DNA from: a bacterium 210917-DFI.7.65
GTDB lineage: Bacteria; Bacillota; Clostridia; Oscillospirales; Oscillospiraceae
DNA: 64,000 nucleotides
Assembly: GCA_020555865.1 (NCBI GenBank)
Contig: JAJCJJ010000003.1
Location: 62,001-126,000, forward strand
Reading direction: 5' to 3'
The notes under the pieces are model-generated. The model worked only from the letters and a program-made list of their open reading frames with translations, was not told where the DNA came from and did no database searches. The first letter of the stretch is position 1, and each line of letters starts with the position of its first letter. The position numbers were made by a program, and so were the translations under genes. Below are positions 7,805 to 17,012 of this stretch, piece after piece.

Positions 7805-9994
7805 ATGAACGCAATCAATGTCCGCAAATTCATCCAGGAAAACTACACGCCCTACGATGGCGATGCCGGCTTCCTCGCCGGCCCCACTGAGCGCACCACC
7901 AAGCTGTGGAACGAAGTGCTGGAGCTGATGAAGCAGGAGCGCTCCGCCGGCGGCGTGCTGGACTTCGACACCAAGATCATTTCCGATATCACCTCCCACG
8001 CAGCCGGCTATATCGACAAAGAGCTGGAGCAGATCGTGGGCCTGCAGACCGATAAGCCCCTCAAGCGCGCCATCATGCCTTTCGGCGGCATCCGCGTGGT
8101 GCGCACCAGTGTGGAAGAACACGGCGGCAAGCTTGACCCGGAAGTGGAGCGCATCTTCAAATACCGCAAGACTCACAACGACGGCGTGTTTGACGTATAC
8201 ACCGACGAAATCAAGATCGCCCGCAGCAACAAGCTCCTCACCGGCCTGCCCGACGCCTACGGCCGCGGCCGCATCATCGGCGACTACCGCCGCGTGGCCC
8301 TGTATGGCGTGGACTTTTTGATTGAGCAGAAGAAAGAGGCCGTGCAGCGCTACGTCCACGCCGATATGAGCGACGACCTGATGCGCAAGCGCGAGGAACT
8401 GGCCGAGCAGATCCGCGCCCTGAAGGAGCTGAAGGAAATGGCCGCCAGCTACGGCTGCGACATCTCCAAACCCGCCCAGGACACGAAGGAAGCCATTCAG
8501 TGGCTCTATTTCGGCTATCTGGCCGCCGTCAAGGAACAGAACGGCGCAGCCATGAGCCTGGGCCGCACTTCCACCTTCCTGGATATCTATGCCGAGCGCG
8601 ACCTCAAGAGCGGCAAATACACCGAAGAACAGATTCAGGAATTTGTAGATCATTTTATCATGAAACTGCGCATGGTCCGCTTCCTGCGCACCAAAGTCTA
8701 CGATTCTCTTTTCTCCGGCGACCCCACCTGGGTCACCGAGTCTCTGGCCGGCATGGGCATGGACGGCCGCCACATGGTCACTAAGATGACCTACCGGTAT
8801 CTGCATACCCTGGAAAACCTGGGGCCGGCGCCGGAACCGAACCTGACCGTGCTGTGGAGCAGCCGCCTGCCGGAGCCCTTCAAGCACTACGCAGCCCACA
8901 TTTCCATTGCCACCTCCGCCATCCAGTATGAGAACGACGACCTGATGCGCCCCGATCTGGGCGACGACTACGGCATTGCCTGCTGCGTTTCCCCCATGCG
9001 CATCGGCAAGCAGATGCAGTTCTTCGGCGCCCGCGCCAATCTGGCCAAGGCGCTGATGTACGCCATCAACGGCGGCCGCGATGAACTGACGGGCGAACAG
9101 GTCACCGACCGTTACGAACCCATCACCAGCGAGTACCTCGATTTCGATGAGGTGATGGAAAAATTCCAGGTCACCATGCGCCACCTGGCCCGCGTGTATA
9201 TGAACGCCCTGTACTGCATCCACTATATGCACGACAAATATGACTACGAGCGCATCGAAATGGCCCTGATGGACGAGGAAATGAAACGCACCACCGCCTG
9301 CGGCATCGCGGGCCTGAGCGTGGTGGCCGACAGCCTGTCCGCCATCAAGTATGCCAGGGTCAAGCCCATCCGCGACGAGAACGGCATGGCCGTGGATTTT
9401 GAAATCGAAGGCGACTTCCCCAAATACGGCAACAACGACGACCGGGTGGATGAACTGGCCCAGTGGGCGGTGAGCTATTTCATGGATGCGCTGCGCCAGC
9501 AGCAGACCTACCGCCGCTCCATCGCCACGCAGTCGGTGCTGACCATCACTTCCAACGTGGTCTACGGCAAGAACACCGGCTCCACACCCGACGGGCGCAA
9601 GCGCGGCGAGCCGCTGGCTCCCGGCGCCAACCCCATGCACGGCCGCGACTGCAACGGCGCCATTGCTTCGCTGTCTTCCGTGGCCAAAATCCCCTTCGAG
9701 GACGCCCAGGACGGTATTTCCTACACGTTCACCATTGTCCCTCAGGCTCTGGGCAAGACCAGGGAAGACCAGGAGGCCAACCTGTACGCCCTGCTGGATG
9801 GCTACGCCGAAAAGGGCGGCCACCATATCAACGTGAACGTCCTCAACCGCGAAACGCTGCTTGACGCCATGGATCACCCTGAAAAATATCCCCAGCTGAC
9901 CATCCGCGTGTCCGGCTACGCTGTCAACTTTATCAAACTGACCCGTGAGCAGCAGCTGGACGTGATCAGCCGCACGTTCCACGAAAAGTTCTGA
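7805..9994 (+). CDS. pflB: Formate C-acetyltransferase (pyruvate formate-lyase)
   Basis: This encodes 729 residues, close to the usual 740-760. The ATG at 7805 follows an AGGAGG site. The enzyme converts pyruvate and CoA to acetyl-CoA and formate without oxygen. The catalytic pair Cys393-Cys394 is in GIACCVSPM and the glycyl-radical loop RVSGYAVNF places the radical at about Gly704. Both are intact. The activating enzyme PflA follows after only 3 bp, so the two form an operon ended by the hairpin at 10751. The product formate may feed formate dehydrogenase, but no fdh structural gene is in the window. The long upstream leader suggests regulated expression. Confidence 0.97.
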   Translation: MNAINVRKFIQENYTPYDGDAGFLAGPTERTTKLWNEVLELMKQERSAGGVLDFDTKIISDITSHAAGYIDKELEQIVGLQTDKPLKRAIMPFGGIRVVRTSVEEHGGKLDPEVERIFKYRKTHNDGVFDVYTDEIKIARSNKLLTGLPDAYGRGRIIGDYRRVALYGVDFLIEQKKEAVQRYVHADMSDDLMRKREELAEQIRALKELKEMAASYGCDISKPAQDTKEAIQWLYFGYLAAVKEQNGAAMSLGRTSTFLDIYAERDLKSGKYTEEQIQEFVDHFIMKLRMVRFLRTKVYDSLFSGDPTWVTESLAGMGMDGRHMVTKMTYRYLHTLENLGPAPEPNLTVLWSSRLPEPFKHYAAHISIATSAIQYENDDLMRPDLGDDYGIACCVSPMRIGKQMQFFGARANLAKALMYAINGGRDELTGEQVTDRYEPITSEYLDFDEVMEKFQVTMRHLARVYMNALYCIHYMHDKYDYERIEMALMDEEMKRTTACGIAGLSVVADSLSAIKYARVKPIRDENGMAVDFEIEGDFPKYGNNDDRVDELAQWAVSYFMDALRQQQTYRRSIATQSVLTITSNVVYGKNTGSTPDGRKRGEPLAPGANPMHGRDCNGAIASLSSVAKIPFEDAQDGISYTFTIVPQALGKTREDQEANLYALLDGYAEKGGHHINVNVLNRETLLDAMDHPEKYPQLTIRVSGYAVNFIKLTREQQLDVISRTFHEKF

Positions 9995-9997
9995 GCC

Positions 9998-10723
9998 ATG
10001 GCTCTGACAGGACGCATCCACTCACTGGAAAGCTTCGGCGCCGTGGACGGGCCAGGCGTACGCTATGTAATCTTTTTTCAGGGCTGCCCGCTGCGCTGCA
10101 TCTACTGTCACAATCCGGACACCTGGCCGCTTAAAGGCGGCCGGGAAGTCACGGTGCAGGAGCTGGTGGAAGGCCTGCTGCCTTACCGTCCTTTCCTGCG
10201 CACCGGCGGCGTGACGCTGACCGGCGGCGAGCCGCTGCTGCAGAGCGCGTTTGTTTTTGAGCTGATCCGCGCCCTGCACGCAGAAGGGTTTCACACCGCC
10301 ATCGACACCGCCGGCTCCATTCCCCTGGAAACCTGCCGGGAGGCCGTGGACGAAGCGGACATGCTTCTGCTGGACATCAAAGCTCTGGAGCCAAAGCTCT
10401 GCCGCATGATCTCCGGCAGCGGCGGCGAACATGCCAAAGCTCTGCTCCAGCATTGCGAAGATACTCAAAAAACCGTCTGGCTGCGCCATGTGGTGGTGCC
10501 GGACTATACGCTCAACTACAGCAAACTGGCTGACCTGGCGGATTATCTGAAAGGATTTTCCTGCATTGAGCGGGTGGAACTGCTGCCCTTTCATCAGATG
10601 GGCAGCTACAAATGGGCTGCGGAAAGCCTGCACTACGCCCTGCAGGACAAGCGCACTCCTACCGGCGAAGAAATGGACGAAGCCCGCAGGATTTTTGCCG
10701 ACGCGGGGCTGAAGGTCCAGTGA
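9998..10723 (+). CDS. pflA: Pyruvate formate-lyase activating enzyme
   Basis: This encodes 241 residues. It is a radical-SAM protein with the Cys30-x3-Cys34-x2-Cys37 cluster motif in FFQGCPLRCIYCHNP, followed by the TGGEPLLQ glycine-rich SAM segment. It installs the glycyl radical on PflB using S-adenosylmethionine and a [4Fe-4S] cluster, in the cytosol. The three-base gap to pflB indicates translational coupling. The length is standard for PflA. Confidence 0.96.
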   Translation: MALTGRIHSLESFGAVDGPGVRYVIFFQGCPLRCIYCHNPDTWPLKGGREVTVQELVEGLLPYRPFLRTGGVTLTGGEPLLQSAFVFELIRALHAEGFHTAIDTAGSIPLETCREAVDEADMLLLDIKALEPKLCRMISGSGGEHAKALLQHCEDTQKTVWLRHVVVPDYTLNYSKLADLADYLKGFSCIERVELLPFHQMGSYKWAAESLHYALQDKRTPTGEEMDEARRIFADAGLKVQ

Positions 10724-10750
10724 CGCTCTTTCCATACGACAGCAAAACGC

Positions 10751-10796
10751 ATCGTGCTCCCATTTTCGAGAAAAATGGGAGCACGATCTTTTTTTA
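10751..10796. terminator. Strong terminator after pflA
   Basis: A 16-bp perfect stem (arms 10751-10766 and 10772-10787) with loop CGAGA is followed by T runs. It touches the stop codon of the convergent phosphate transporter gene, so both transcripts end here. Confidence 0.92.
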
Positions 10797-11798
10797 CGCC
10801 AGATGGAACATCCATTTGGACAGCACATACCCCAGCAGAGCGCAGGCGGGGAAGGTAAGCAGCCAGGCCAGAACCATCCGGCCCGCAATGCGGCGGTCCA
10901 CTTTTCCGCCGCCTGCCGCGCCCGCACCCATCACCGCGCAGGTTTTGGTGTGGGTCGTGGATACCGGCAGGCCTCCTGCCGTGGCCAGCAGCAGGCACGC
11001 CACCGCCGCCGTATCCGCGGCAAAGCCCTGATAGGGCATAAGGGGCGTCATATCCTGGCCCACGGCGCGGATAATACGCCGCCCGCCCACGGCGGTGCCC
11101 GCGCCCATGACCAGCGCGCACAGCAGCGCTTCCCACAACGGCGCGCTTTCCAGCTGCGGCGGCCGTCCCGCCCGCAGAGCCTCCGCCAACAGCAGAACGC
11201 CGAGGAATTTCTGTCCATCCTGGGCGCCGTGGCAAAAGGCCATGGCTGCCGCGCCGGCGACCTGCCAGCGCCGGAACCGCTGCGCGGCCCGATCCAGGCA
11301 GCCGCGTCCCAAAAACAAACGCATCAGAACACATAGGCCGCCTCCCAGTACCAGTCCCAGGAGTACCGAAAGGAGCAGCCCCCACCATACCTTTCCCCAG
11401 GCCGCCGCATTGACGCCGCTCAGCGTCCCCTGCAGCGCCACCGCCGCGCCGGACAGCGCCGCCAGCAGCGCGTGGCTCTCGCTGGTGGGAATCCCAAACG
11501 CCCAGGCCGCCACGGCCCAGAGCACAATGCTTAACAGCGCCGCGCACAGAGCCGTCTGAGCCTGCGCCCGCCCGCTAAAGTCGCCGATCTCCAGCACCGT
11601 GGCCGCCACCGCCGGACACAGCGCCGCGGAAAGAACGGCCCCCAGCAGATTGCACACTGCCGCCAGAGCAATGGCCCGGCCCATGCGCAGCGCACCGGTA
11701 CCCACTGCCGTGGCAATGGCGTTGGGCGCATCGGTCCAGCCGTTGACAAAAATGACCGCCAGCGTCAGCAGCACCGGCGGCGATAAGAGAATTTCCAC
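10794..11798 (-). CDS. PiT-family inorganic phosphate transporter
   Basis: This encodes 334 residues with a GTG start at 11798 and an AAAGGGG site about ten bases upstream. There are around ten hydrophobic helices. Both inverted PiT signatures are present: NGWTDAPNAIATAVGTGAL near the N-terminus and PVSTTHTKTCAVMGAG near the C-terminus, plus FCHGAQDGQKFLGV in the middle. PiT proteins import phosphate, usually as a metal-phosphate complex, by proton or sodium symport. No PhoU-like partner gene is beside it. metG is upstream on the same strand, with a terminator between them. Confidence 0.93.
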   Translation of the reverse strand: MEILLSPPVLLTLAVIFVNGWTDAPNAIATAVGTGALRMGRAIALAAVCNLLGAVLSAALCPAVAATVLEIGDFSGRAQAQTALCAALLSIVLWAVAAWAFGIPTSESHALLAALSGAAVALQGTLSGVNAAAWGKVWWGLLLSVLLGLVLGGGLCVLMRLFLGRGCLDRAAQRFRRWQVAGAAAMAFCHGAQDGQKFLGVLLLAEALRAGRPPQLESAPLWEALLCALVMGAGTAVGGRRIIRAVGQDMTPLMPYQGFAADTAAVACLLLATAGGLPVSTTHTKTCAVMGAGAAGGGKVDRRIAGRMVLAWLLTFPACALLGYVLSKWMFHLA

Positions 11799-11866
11799 AG
11801 CACGTCCGCCCCTTTCTCTCTACTGTACGAAGCGCACAATGCAACTATGCCACTCTTTTGCGGCCA

Positions 11867-11906
11867 AAAAAGAGCACGAAAGCATCTGCTTTCGCGCTCT
11901 TTTTCA
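11867..11906 (-). terminator. Terminator after metG
   Basis: A 14-bp stem with one A-C mismatch (11871-11884 with 11887-11900) and a two-base closing loop. On the minus strand it is followed by seven T. It separates metG from the downstream phosphate transporter. Confidence 0.85.
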
Positions 11907-11936
11907 ATATGATCCGATCTCAGCCACCTTTTTGTT

Positions 11937-14000
11937 TCAGCAGAGCTTCGCGCCCGCCGGAATGGCGTCGCCCACCATGATCAGGTTCAGTTTTTCCTCG
12001 CCTTTCTCCGTATGCACAGCGGAGAGCAGCATGCCCTGGCTTTCCAGCCCCATCATTTTCCGGGGCGGCAGGTTGACGATGGCCACCAGGGTTTTGCCCA
12101 CCAGCTCTTCCGGCTCATAATACGCATGAATTCCCGAAAGGATCTGGCGATCCGTACCGGTGCCGTCATCCAGGGTGAACCGGAGCAGTTTCGCGCTCTT
12201 TTTCACCGCTTCACAGGCCTTCACTTTCACGGCCCGGAAGTCGTTTTTGCAGAAGGTGTCGAAATCCACCGGCTCGGTCAGCTGCGGTTCCAGCTCAATG
12301 GGGGGCAGGGCAGCCTTGCGGGCCTCTGCCTCGGCCTCCTCCAGCTCGGTCAGGGCCTTCTCCATGTCGATGCGGGGGAACAGGTTCTCCCCCTTGTTCA
12401 CAGCGCTGCTCTCCGCCAGCGTACCCCAGCGGGCCGCGCTGGCCCAGGTACGCCCATCTTCGGCGGCGCCGATCTGGGCAAAGAGCTTTTCGCAGCTGCC
12501 GGGGATAAACGGCATCAGCAGCACGCCGCAGATGCGGGTGACTTCCAGCAGATTATACAGCACGTGGGCCAGCCGCGCTCCGTTCTGCTCCATATTTTTG
12601 GCCAGAGCCCAGGGCGCATTTTCATCGATATACTTGTTGGCCCGATCGATGACCCTGAACACTTCCGCCAGAGCAGTGTGGGGCGCAAAGTGCTCCATGG
12701 CGTCTTCGTATTTCTCGCGCAGCATCAGGGCGGCGGAGATCAGCTCCACATCAAACTTGACGGGATCGCCCTCGGGGAAGTTGAACGCCAGGTTGACCTC
12801 GCTCCGGCTCCTGCGGGCATCGGCGTACAAGCCGTTGAGATACTGCTCATCCTCCGTGGCGCCGCTGCCTTCCGGCAGTGCGCCGCCAAAGTATTTGTTC
12901 ACCATGGCGGTGGTACGGGAGAGCAGGTTGCCCAGATCGTTGGCCAGGTCGGTGTTGATGGTCTGGATCAGCAGTTCGTTGGAAAAATTGCCGTCGGAGC
13001 CGAAGGGGAAGGTGCGCAGCAGGAAAAAGCGCAGCGCATCCACACCGAACTTTTCGCTGAGCAGATAGGGATCCACCACGTTTCCCTTGCTCTTGCTCAT
13101 TTTGCCGCCGTCCAGCAGCAGCCAGCCGTGGCCGAATACCTTTTTGGGCAGGGGCAGCTCCATGCTCATCAGCATGGCGGGCCAGATGATGGAATGGAAG
13201 CGCACAATTTCCTTGCCCACAATGTGCACGTCCGCGGGCCAGTATTTTTCGCAGTCGTCGTAGCGCTCATTGAGGTAGCCCAGGGCCGTCATATAGTTGA
13301 ACAGGGCGTCCACCCACACATAGACCACGTGACCGGGGTCGAAATCCACCGGGATGCCCCAGGTGAAGCTGGTGCGGGACACACACAGATCCTCCAGGCC
13401 CGGATCAATAAAGTTGTTCACCATCTCGTTTACGCGGCTGCGAGGCTCCAGAAAATCGGTGTTGACCAGAAGATCGCGCACCCGGCCGGCGTATTTGCTC
13501 AGGCGGAAGAAATAAGCCTCCTCCTCAGCGTCAATCACATCGCGGCCGCAGTCGGGACATTTGCCGTCCACCAACTGGCTTTCTGTCCAGAAAGATTCGC
13601 AGGGCTTGCAGTATTTGCCCTTGTAGGTACCCTTATAAATATCGCCCTTGTCGTACATTTTGCGGAAGATTTTCTGAATGCTCTCCACATGATAGTCGTC
13701 CGTGGTGCGGATGAAACGGTCGTTGGAAACGTTCATCAGCTTCCAAAGATCTTTCACGCCCCGCTGACCTTCCACAATGTGGTCCACAAATTCCTGCGGG
13801 CTGACGCCGGCCTCGCGGGCTTTGTCTTCAATTTTCTGGCCATGCTCGTCCGTTCCGGTGAGGAACATCACGTCAAAGCCCTTCAGGCGCTTGTAGCGGG
13901 CGATGGCGTCAGTGGCCACGGTGCAGTAGGTATGGCCGATGTGCAGCTTGTCGCTGGGATAATAAATCGGCGTGGTGATATAAAACTTCTCTTTTTCCAT
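11937..14000 (-). CDS. metG: Methionyl-tRNA synthetase
   Basis: This encodes 687 residues. The start is MEKEKFYITTP at 14000 with GGAGAG upstream. An in-frame extension to 14063 has no support. Class I signatures are complete: HIGH at residues 20-23 and KMSKS near residue 300. A zinc knuckle is present (CKPCES ... CPDC around residues 127-147). The C-terminal 110 residues form the EMAP/Trbp-like tRNA-binding domain, from FDTFCKNDFRAVKVKACE to NLPPRKMMGLESQGM. The enzyme charges tRNA-Met for initiation and elongation. No T-box leader was found upstream. Confidence 0.97.
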   Translation of the reverse strand: MEKEKFYITTPIYYPSDKLHIGHTYCTVATDAIARYKRLKGFDVMFLTGTDEHGQKIEDKAREAGVSPQEFVDHIVEGQRGVKDLWKLMNVSNDRFIRTTDDYHVESIQKIFRKMYDKGDIYKGTYKGKYCKPCESFWTESQLVDGKCPDCGRDVIDAEEEAYFFRLSKYAGRVRDLLVNTDFLEPRSRVNEMVNNFIDPGLEDLCVSRTSFTWGIPVDFDPGHVVYVWVDALFNYMTALGYLNERYDDCEKYWPADVHIVGKEIVRFHSIIWPAMLMSMELPLPKKVFGHGWLLLDGGKMSKSKGNVVDPYLLSEKFGVDALRFFLLRTFPFGSDGNFSNELLIQTINTDLANDLGNLLSRTTAMVNKYFGGALPEGSGATEDEQYLNGLYADARRSRSEVNLAFNFPEGDPVKFDVELISAALMLREKYEDAMEHFAPHTALAEVFRVIDRANKYIDENAPWALAKNMEQNGARLAHVLYNLLEVTRICGVLLMPFIPGSCEKLFAQIGAAEDGRTWASAARWGTLAESSAVNKGENLFPRIDMEKALTELEEAEAEARKAALPPIELEPQLTEPVDFDTFCKNDFRAVKVKACEAVKKSAKLLRFTLDDGTGTDRQILSGIHAYYEPEELVGKTLVAIVNLPPRKMMGLESQGMLLSAVHTEKGEEKLNLIMVGDAIPAGAKLC

Positions 14001-14178
14001 AATTGTTTTCTCTCCTTCTCGCCGCTCCGAATGAAAGAGGGCGGAATTTCCTTTGTGCCGCAAAGATAGCGCTAAAAACAGTATACCATGCTTTGGTTTA
14101 TTTTAACAGAGAAATGTCACATTTCCTGTCCCATCTGCCAAAAATACGGGGCAGCCGTCCTTTGGAATGCCTTTCCGG

Positions 14179-14207
14179 TGGACAAATTGAAATTATTTTG
14201 TTATACT
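14179..14207 (+). promoter_or_regulatory. Promoter of the SLH-protein gene
   Basis: TGGACA at 14179-14184, a 17-base spacer and TATACT at 14202-14207, 74 bp before the ATG at 14281. Confidence 0.6.
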
Positions 14208-14280
14208 TTTGTTACTATTGTAACCATTCTACTGCCTGCGGCCTTTTCTGCCGCGGCGCCGGAAAGGAAGTTTGACCGTT

Positions 14281-15189
14281 ATGAAAAAACGTCTTTTCAG
14301 CGCTCTGTGCGCTGTTTCGCTGGTTCTGTCGCTGAGCGGAACGGCCCTGGCCTCCACTTATTCCGTCACGCTGACGGCAGAGGAGGCCGCCGGGGAAATC
14401 CCTGTACTGCTCACCATCCCCGCCATTACGCCGGCTGCCCCGGGGCAGGAGGCCGACCGCATCGTGCTCAGCGCCCCCACCGCAGGCGCAGCGGTGGAGA
14501 TCCCCATCAACGGCAAAGCCTCCGACGCCGATCTCCTGCTGGTGGACGAACAGGGCCTCTACGAAGCCGCCGAGGATACCGTGCGCGGCGAGAGCACCGT
14601 GTCCACCATGCTGCCCGGCACCCGGTCCACCGTGCTGATTCTGAAAAAGCCGCCCTTCACGGATCTCTCCCGCACCGCCTGGTATTACGGCGGCGTGGTC
14701 TATGCTTACCACAATCAGCTCATGAGCGGCGTTTCCTCCACCAAATTTTCCCCCAACAGCGCCGCCGACCGCGCCATGCTGGTCACGATCCTCCACCGCA
14801 CAGCGGGCAAACCCGCCGCCGATGGCGGCGTGTCCTTTGCCGACGTGCCCGGCGGGAAATACTATTCCGCCGCCGTGTCCTGGGCAGCCGGGGAGGGTAT
14901 TGTCACCGGCTCCGGCAGCGGCAACTTCAACCCCACCGGAAAACTGACGCGGGAACAACTCGCCGTGGTGCTGTACCGCTATGCGCAGTATGAGGGCCGG
15001 GATGTGAGCCGGCGGGCGGATCTGGGCGCTTACAAAGACGGCGCAAAGGTGTCCTCCTGGGCGAAAGACGCCATGTCCTGGGCCGTGGCCGAAGGCCTGA
15101 TCACCGGCAGCAACCAGAAAAACCTCACCCCCGGCGGCTCCACCAACCGGGCGCAGCTGGCGGCAATTTTAATGAGATACTGTGCCTAA
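14281..15189 (+). CDS. Secreted protein with three SLH domains
   Basis: This encodes 302 residues from the ATG at 14281 (AAGGAAG upstream). A signal peptide ends near ALAS at residue 28. A beta-rich domain of about 95 residues follows, containing TVLILKKPP. Three SLH repeats then fill the rest: FTDLSRTAWYYGGVVYAYHN, FADVPGGKYYSAAVSWAAGE and YKDGAKVSSWAKDAMSWAVA, each followed by a TG-x-G / R-A-q-L-A type segment. SLH triplets anchor proteins to secondary wall polymers. It has its own promoter and is flanked by a long inverted repeat, so it is probably monocistronic. It is the second SLH protein in the window. Confidence 0.9.
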   Translation: MKKRLFSALCAVSLVLSLSGTALASTYSVTLTAEEAAGEIPVLLTIPAITPAAPGQEADRIVLSAPTAGAAVEIPINGKASDADLLLVDEQGLYEAAEDTVRGESTVSTMLPGTRSTVLILKKPPFTDLSRTAWYYGGVVYAYHNQLMSGVSSTKFSPNSAADRAMLVTILHRTAGKPAADGGVSFADVPGGKYYSAAVSWAAGEGIVTGSGSGNFNPTGKLTREQLAVVLYRYAQYEGRDVSRRADLGAYKDGAKVSSWAKDAMSWAVAEGLITGSNQKNLTPGGSTNRAQLAAILMRYCA

Positions 15190-15291
15190 AAAAAGCGCTG
15201 CCCGCTCTTTTGGTTCACAAAAGACATCCGTATGTCGTATCTTTTTTACACAGGTTTCATTCCAAATTGTATAAAATCTTAACAACAATAC

Positions 15292-15340
15292 AAACAGGCG
15301 TAAACCGGCAGAAAAATATCCTGTCGGTTTACGCCTGTTT
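15292..15340. terminator. Long inverted repeat, probable shared transcription end
   Basis: Twenty-base arms (15292-15311, 15321-15340) pair with a single G-T wobble. It lies between convergent genes. There is no clean T run on either side, so intrinsic termination is likely but not certain. Confidence 0.6.
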
Positions 15341-15346
15341 TACGAT

Positions 15347-16408
15347 TCATTCCGCCAGATCCAGCAGACGGCTGAGCTGTTCCAGCGCAGCAGGGGAGAC
15401 GGCATAATCCTTCACGCTGTCTTTGGCTGTCCAGCTTGTGTGAAAGCGCGCATTGTAACGCACGACCAGCTCTGGCAGCAGGGCGTTGACCGCTTCCAGT
15501 GTCACGGTTTCGGTGTGGAGCGTATCGTTCTCATCCGTGTAGCTCCAGGACACATAACCCAGGTTTTCCACCACTGCCAGGATCTGCGCAGCCTTACGTC
15601 TCATGTTCCAGTTGATCCAAGCGATACCCTGTTCATCCAGATGTGCGCCGCCGGGTGTATTGTTTTCAAACCGCAGCGTCCAGCCGTAAGGTTCTTCCGC
15701 CGTTTGCAATTCATTGTCGAACACGCCCACCTCATCGTTAATGCCCACTGCAGCAGCAACAATCATCAGCGCCGAGGGATTCCCCACATAGGGGGTACAT
15801 GCATGGTACAAAGCGCGGCTCTCCTCGCTGATTTCCAAGCCGTCGGCCCAGATCAGGGTGTCGCCCACATAGATTTCATGCAGCAGCTCTGACGGCGCAC
15901 CATAGCCGTAGCTGTCGGAGGAAAAATTCAAAAAGGAAGCACGCACTTTTTTCCCCGTGAAGCGATACGTACTCTGCCCGTCCTCCACGGTTTCCTCCCA
16001 GGTTCCGCCAAGGATGCGCAGGTTTGGATCAAGGGGCGCAACGCGGATATCCACATAGCTGCCATAATCCTGCACCGTCCATTCCAGCTCATAATCCCGA
16101 AACGGCGTACCGAATACATAAGTGCGCAGAACCAGTGCCAATACAATCAGCACCACTGTACCCGCCACGGCCAGCACCACCCGGCGCACAGCTTTGCGAT
16201 TCCAGGCTGCGAATGCGTCTATTACCGGCGCGTCTTTCTGGGCAACTTCCCGTTCCGCCGCGCCCATGGTCTCATACTTTTCCCGGCACGCTGGACACCC
16301 TTCCAGATGCCTCCGCACCGCTGCACTGCTCTCTTGGCCGGTCAGCCCGTCCACATAGGAGGGCAGCAGATCCTCCACAATGCCGCAGGGCAATTCATAC
16401 TTCTCCAT
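15347..16408 (-). CDS. Transmembrane anti-sigma factor with zinc-finger and DUF4825-like domain
   Basis: This encodes 353 residues. An N-terminal zf-HC2 zinc finger has His34-x3-Cys38-x2-Cys41 (RRHLEGCPAC). One membrane helix spans about residues 76-98. The remaining 250 residues lie outside the cell and include the GYVSWSYTDENDTLHTE and VNALLPELVVRYNARF segments seen in DUF4825 proteins. Such proteins hold an ECF sigma factor inactive until an envelope signal arrives. The start overlaps the end of the sigma gene by 14 bp, so translation is coupled and the pairing is firm. The external signal is unknown. Confidence 0.85.
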   Translation of the reverse strand: MEKYELPCGIVEDLLPSYVDGLTGQESSAAVRRHLEGCPACREKYETMGAAEREVAQKDAPVIDAFAAWNRKAVRRVVLAVAGTVVLIVLALVLRTYVFGTPFRDYELEWTVQDYGSYVDIRVAPLDPNLRILGGTWEETVEDGQSTYRFTGKKVRASFLNFSSDSYGYGAPSELLHEIYVGDTLIWADGLEISEESRALYHACTPYVGNPSALMIVAAAVGINDEVGVFDNELQTAEEPYGWTLRFENNTPGGAHLDEQGIAWINWNMRRKAAQILAVVENLGYVSWSYTDENDTLHTETVTLEAVNALLPELVVRYNARFHTSWTAKDSVKDYAVSPAALEQLSRLLDLAE

Positions 16409-16895
16409 CCTGTTCCATCGCTCCTTTCAGCCGCTCCTTGGCCCGGTAAAACGTCACACGGGACCAGTTTTCTGTTTTGCCCAGCACATCGCTGATTTCC
16501 CGGAAGGACAATCCGCCGAACAGGCGCAGATACAGCACCTCCCGGGCCGGCTCCGGCAGCGTGTGAACGGCGCGCAGCAGGTCGAGATATTCCGCACGCA
16601 GGAGCACGTCATCCTCCGCCGAGGGAACGGGAAGCGTAATGTCCTCTGTCAGCGTTTCGCTCTGCCGCCTGGTTTTGCGCAGATGCTGGTACCACAGATG
16701 CTTGGCGATCTGGCAAAGCCAGACAGACAGACGGCAAGAGCCGTCGTAGCGGCCGATGGAGCGCACTGCCTGATAAAAGGTCTCCGCCGTCAGCTCTTCG
16801 GCCAGATCCGCATCCCGGCACTGGGCCAGCAGGAATTTATACACGGTTTGGGCATGGCGGCGGTAAATATCCTCCATTTCCATGGCCTCTTTCAC
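16395..16895 (-). CDS. ECF-type RNA polymerase sigma factor
   Basis: This encodes 166 residues. Region 2 (YKFLLAQCRDADLAEELTAETF ... SIGRYDG ... SVWLCQIAKHLWYQHLRK) and region 4 (LPEPAREVLYLRLFGGLSFREISDVLG) are clear. A GTG at 16895 with AAAGGGGG upstream is the likely start, and ATGs at 16886 and 16883 are alternatives. It directs RNA polymerase to a small regulon, probably autoregulated, and is released by the anti-sigma factor encoded directly downstream. Confidence 0.92.
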   Translation of the reverse strand: MKEAMEMEDIYRRHAQTVYKFLLAQCRDADLAEELTAETFYQAVRSIGRYDGSCRLSVWLCQIAKHLWYQHLRKTRRQSETLTEDITLPVPSAEDDVLLRAEYLDLLRAVHTLPEPAREVLYLRLFGGLSFREISDVLGKTENWSRVTFYRAKERLKGAMEQDGEV

Positions 16896-16975
16896 GTTCC
16901 ATCGCCCCCTTTCTACTTGTTATATCCCATCCGGATCCCTTTCGTTACAGAAACGGATCACTTTTTTTCCTGACA

Positions 16976-17006
16976 GAAAAAACCGCCTGCGGCCGGCAGG
17001 CGGTTT
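16976..17006 (-). terminator. Terminator after the MATE transporter
   Basis: An 11-bp perfect stem AAACCGCCTGC/GCAGGCGGTTT with a five-base loop. On the minus strand it is followed by a T run. Confidence 0.88.
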
Positions 17007-17012
17007 CCTCCC

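Noticed and set aside
7769..10021. A 750-codon open frame on the minus strand opposite pflB
   Set aside because: It mirrors the strongly biased GC-rich codons of pflB; its translation is rich in His, Val, Gly and Gln with no domain. pflB itself has all catalytic residues.
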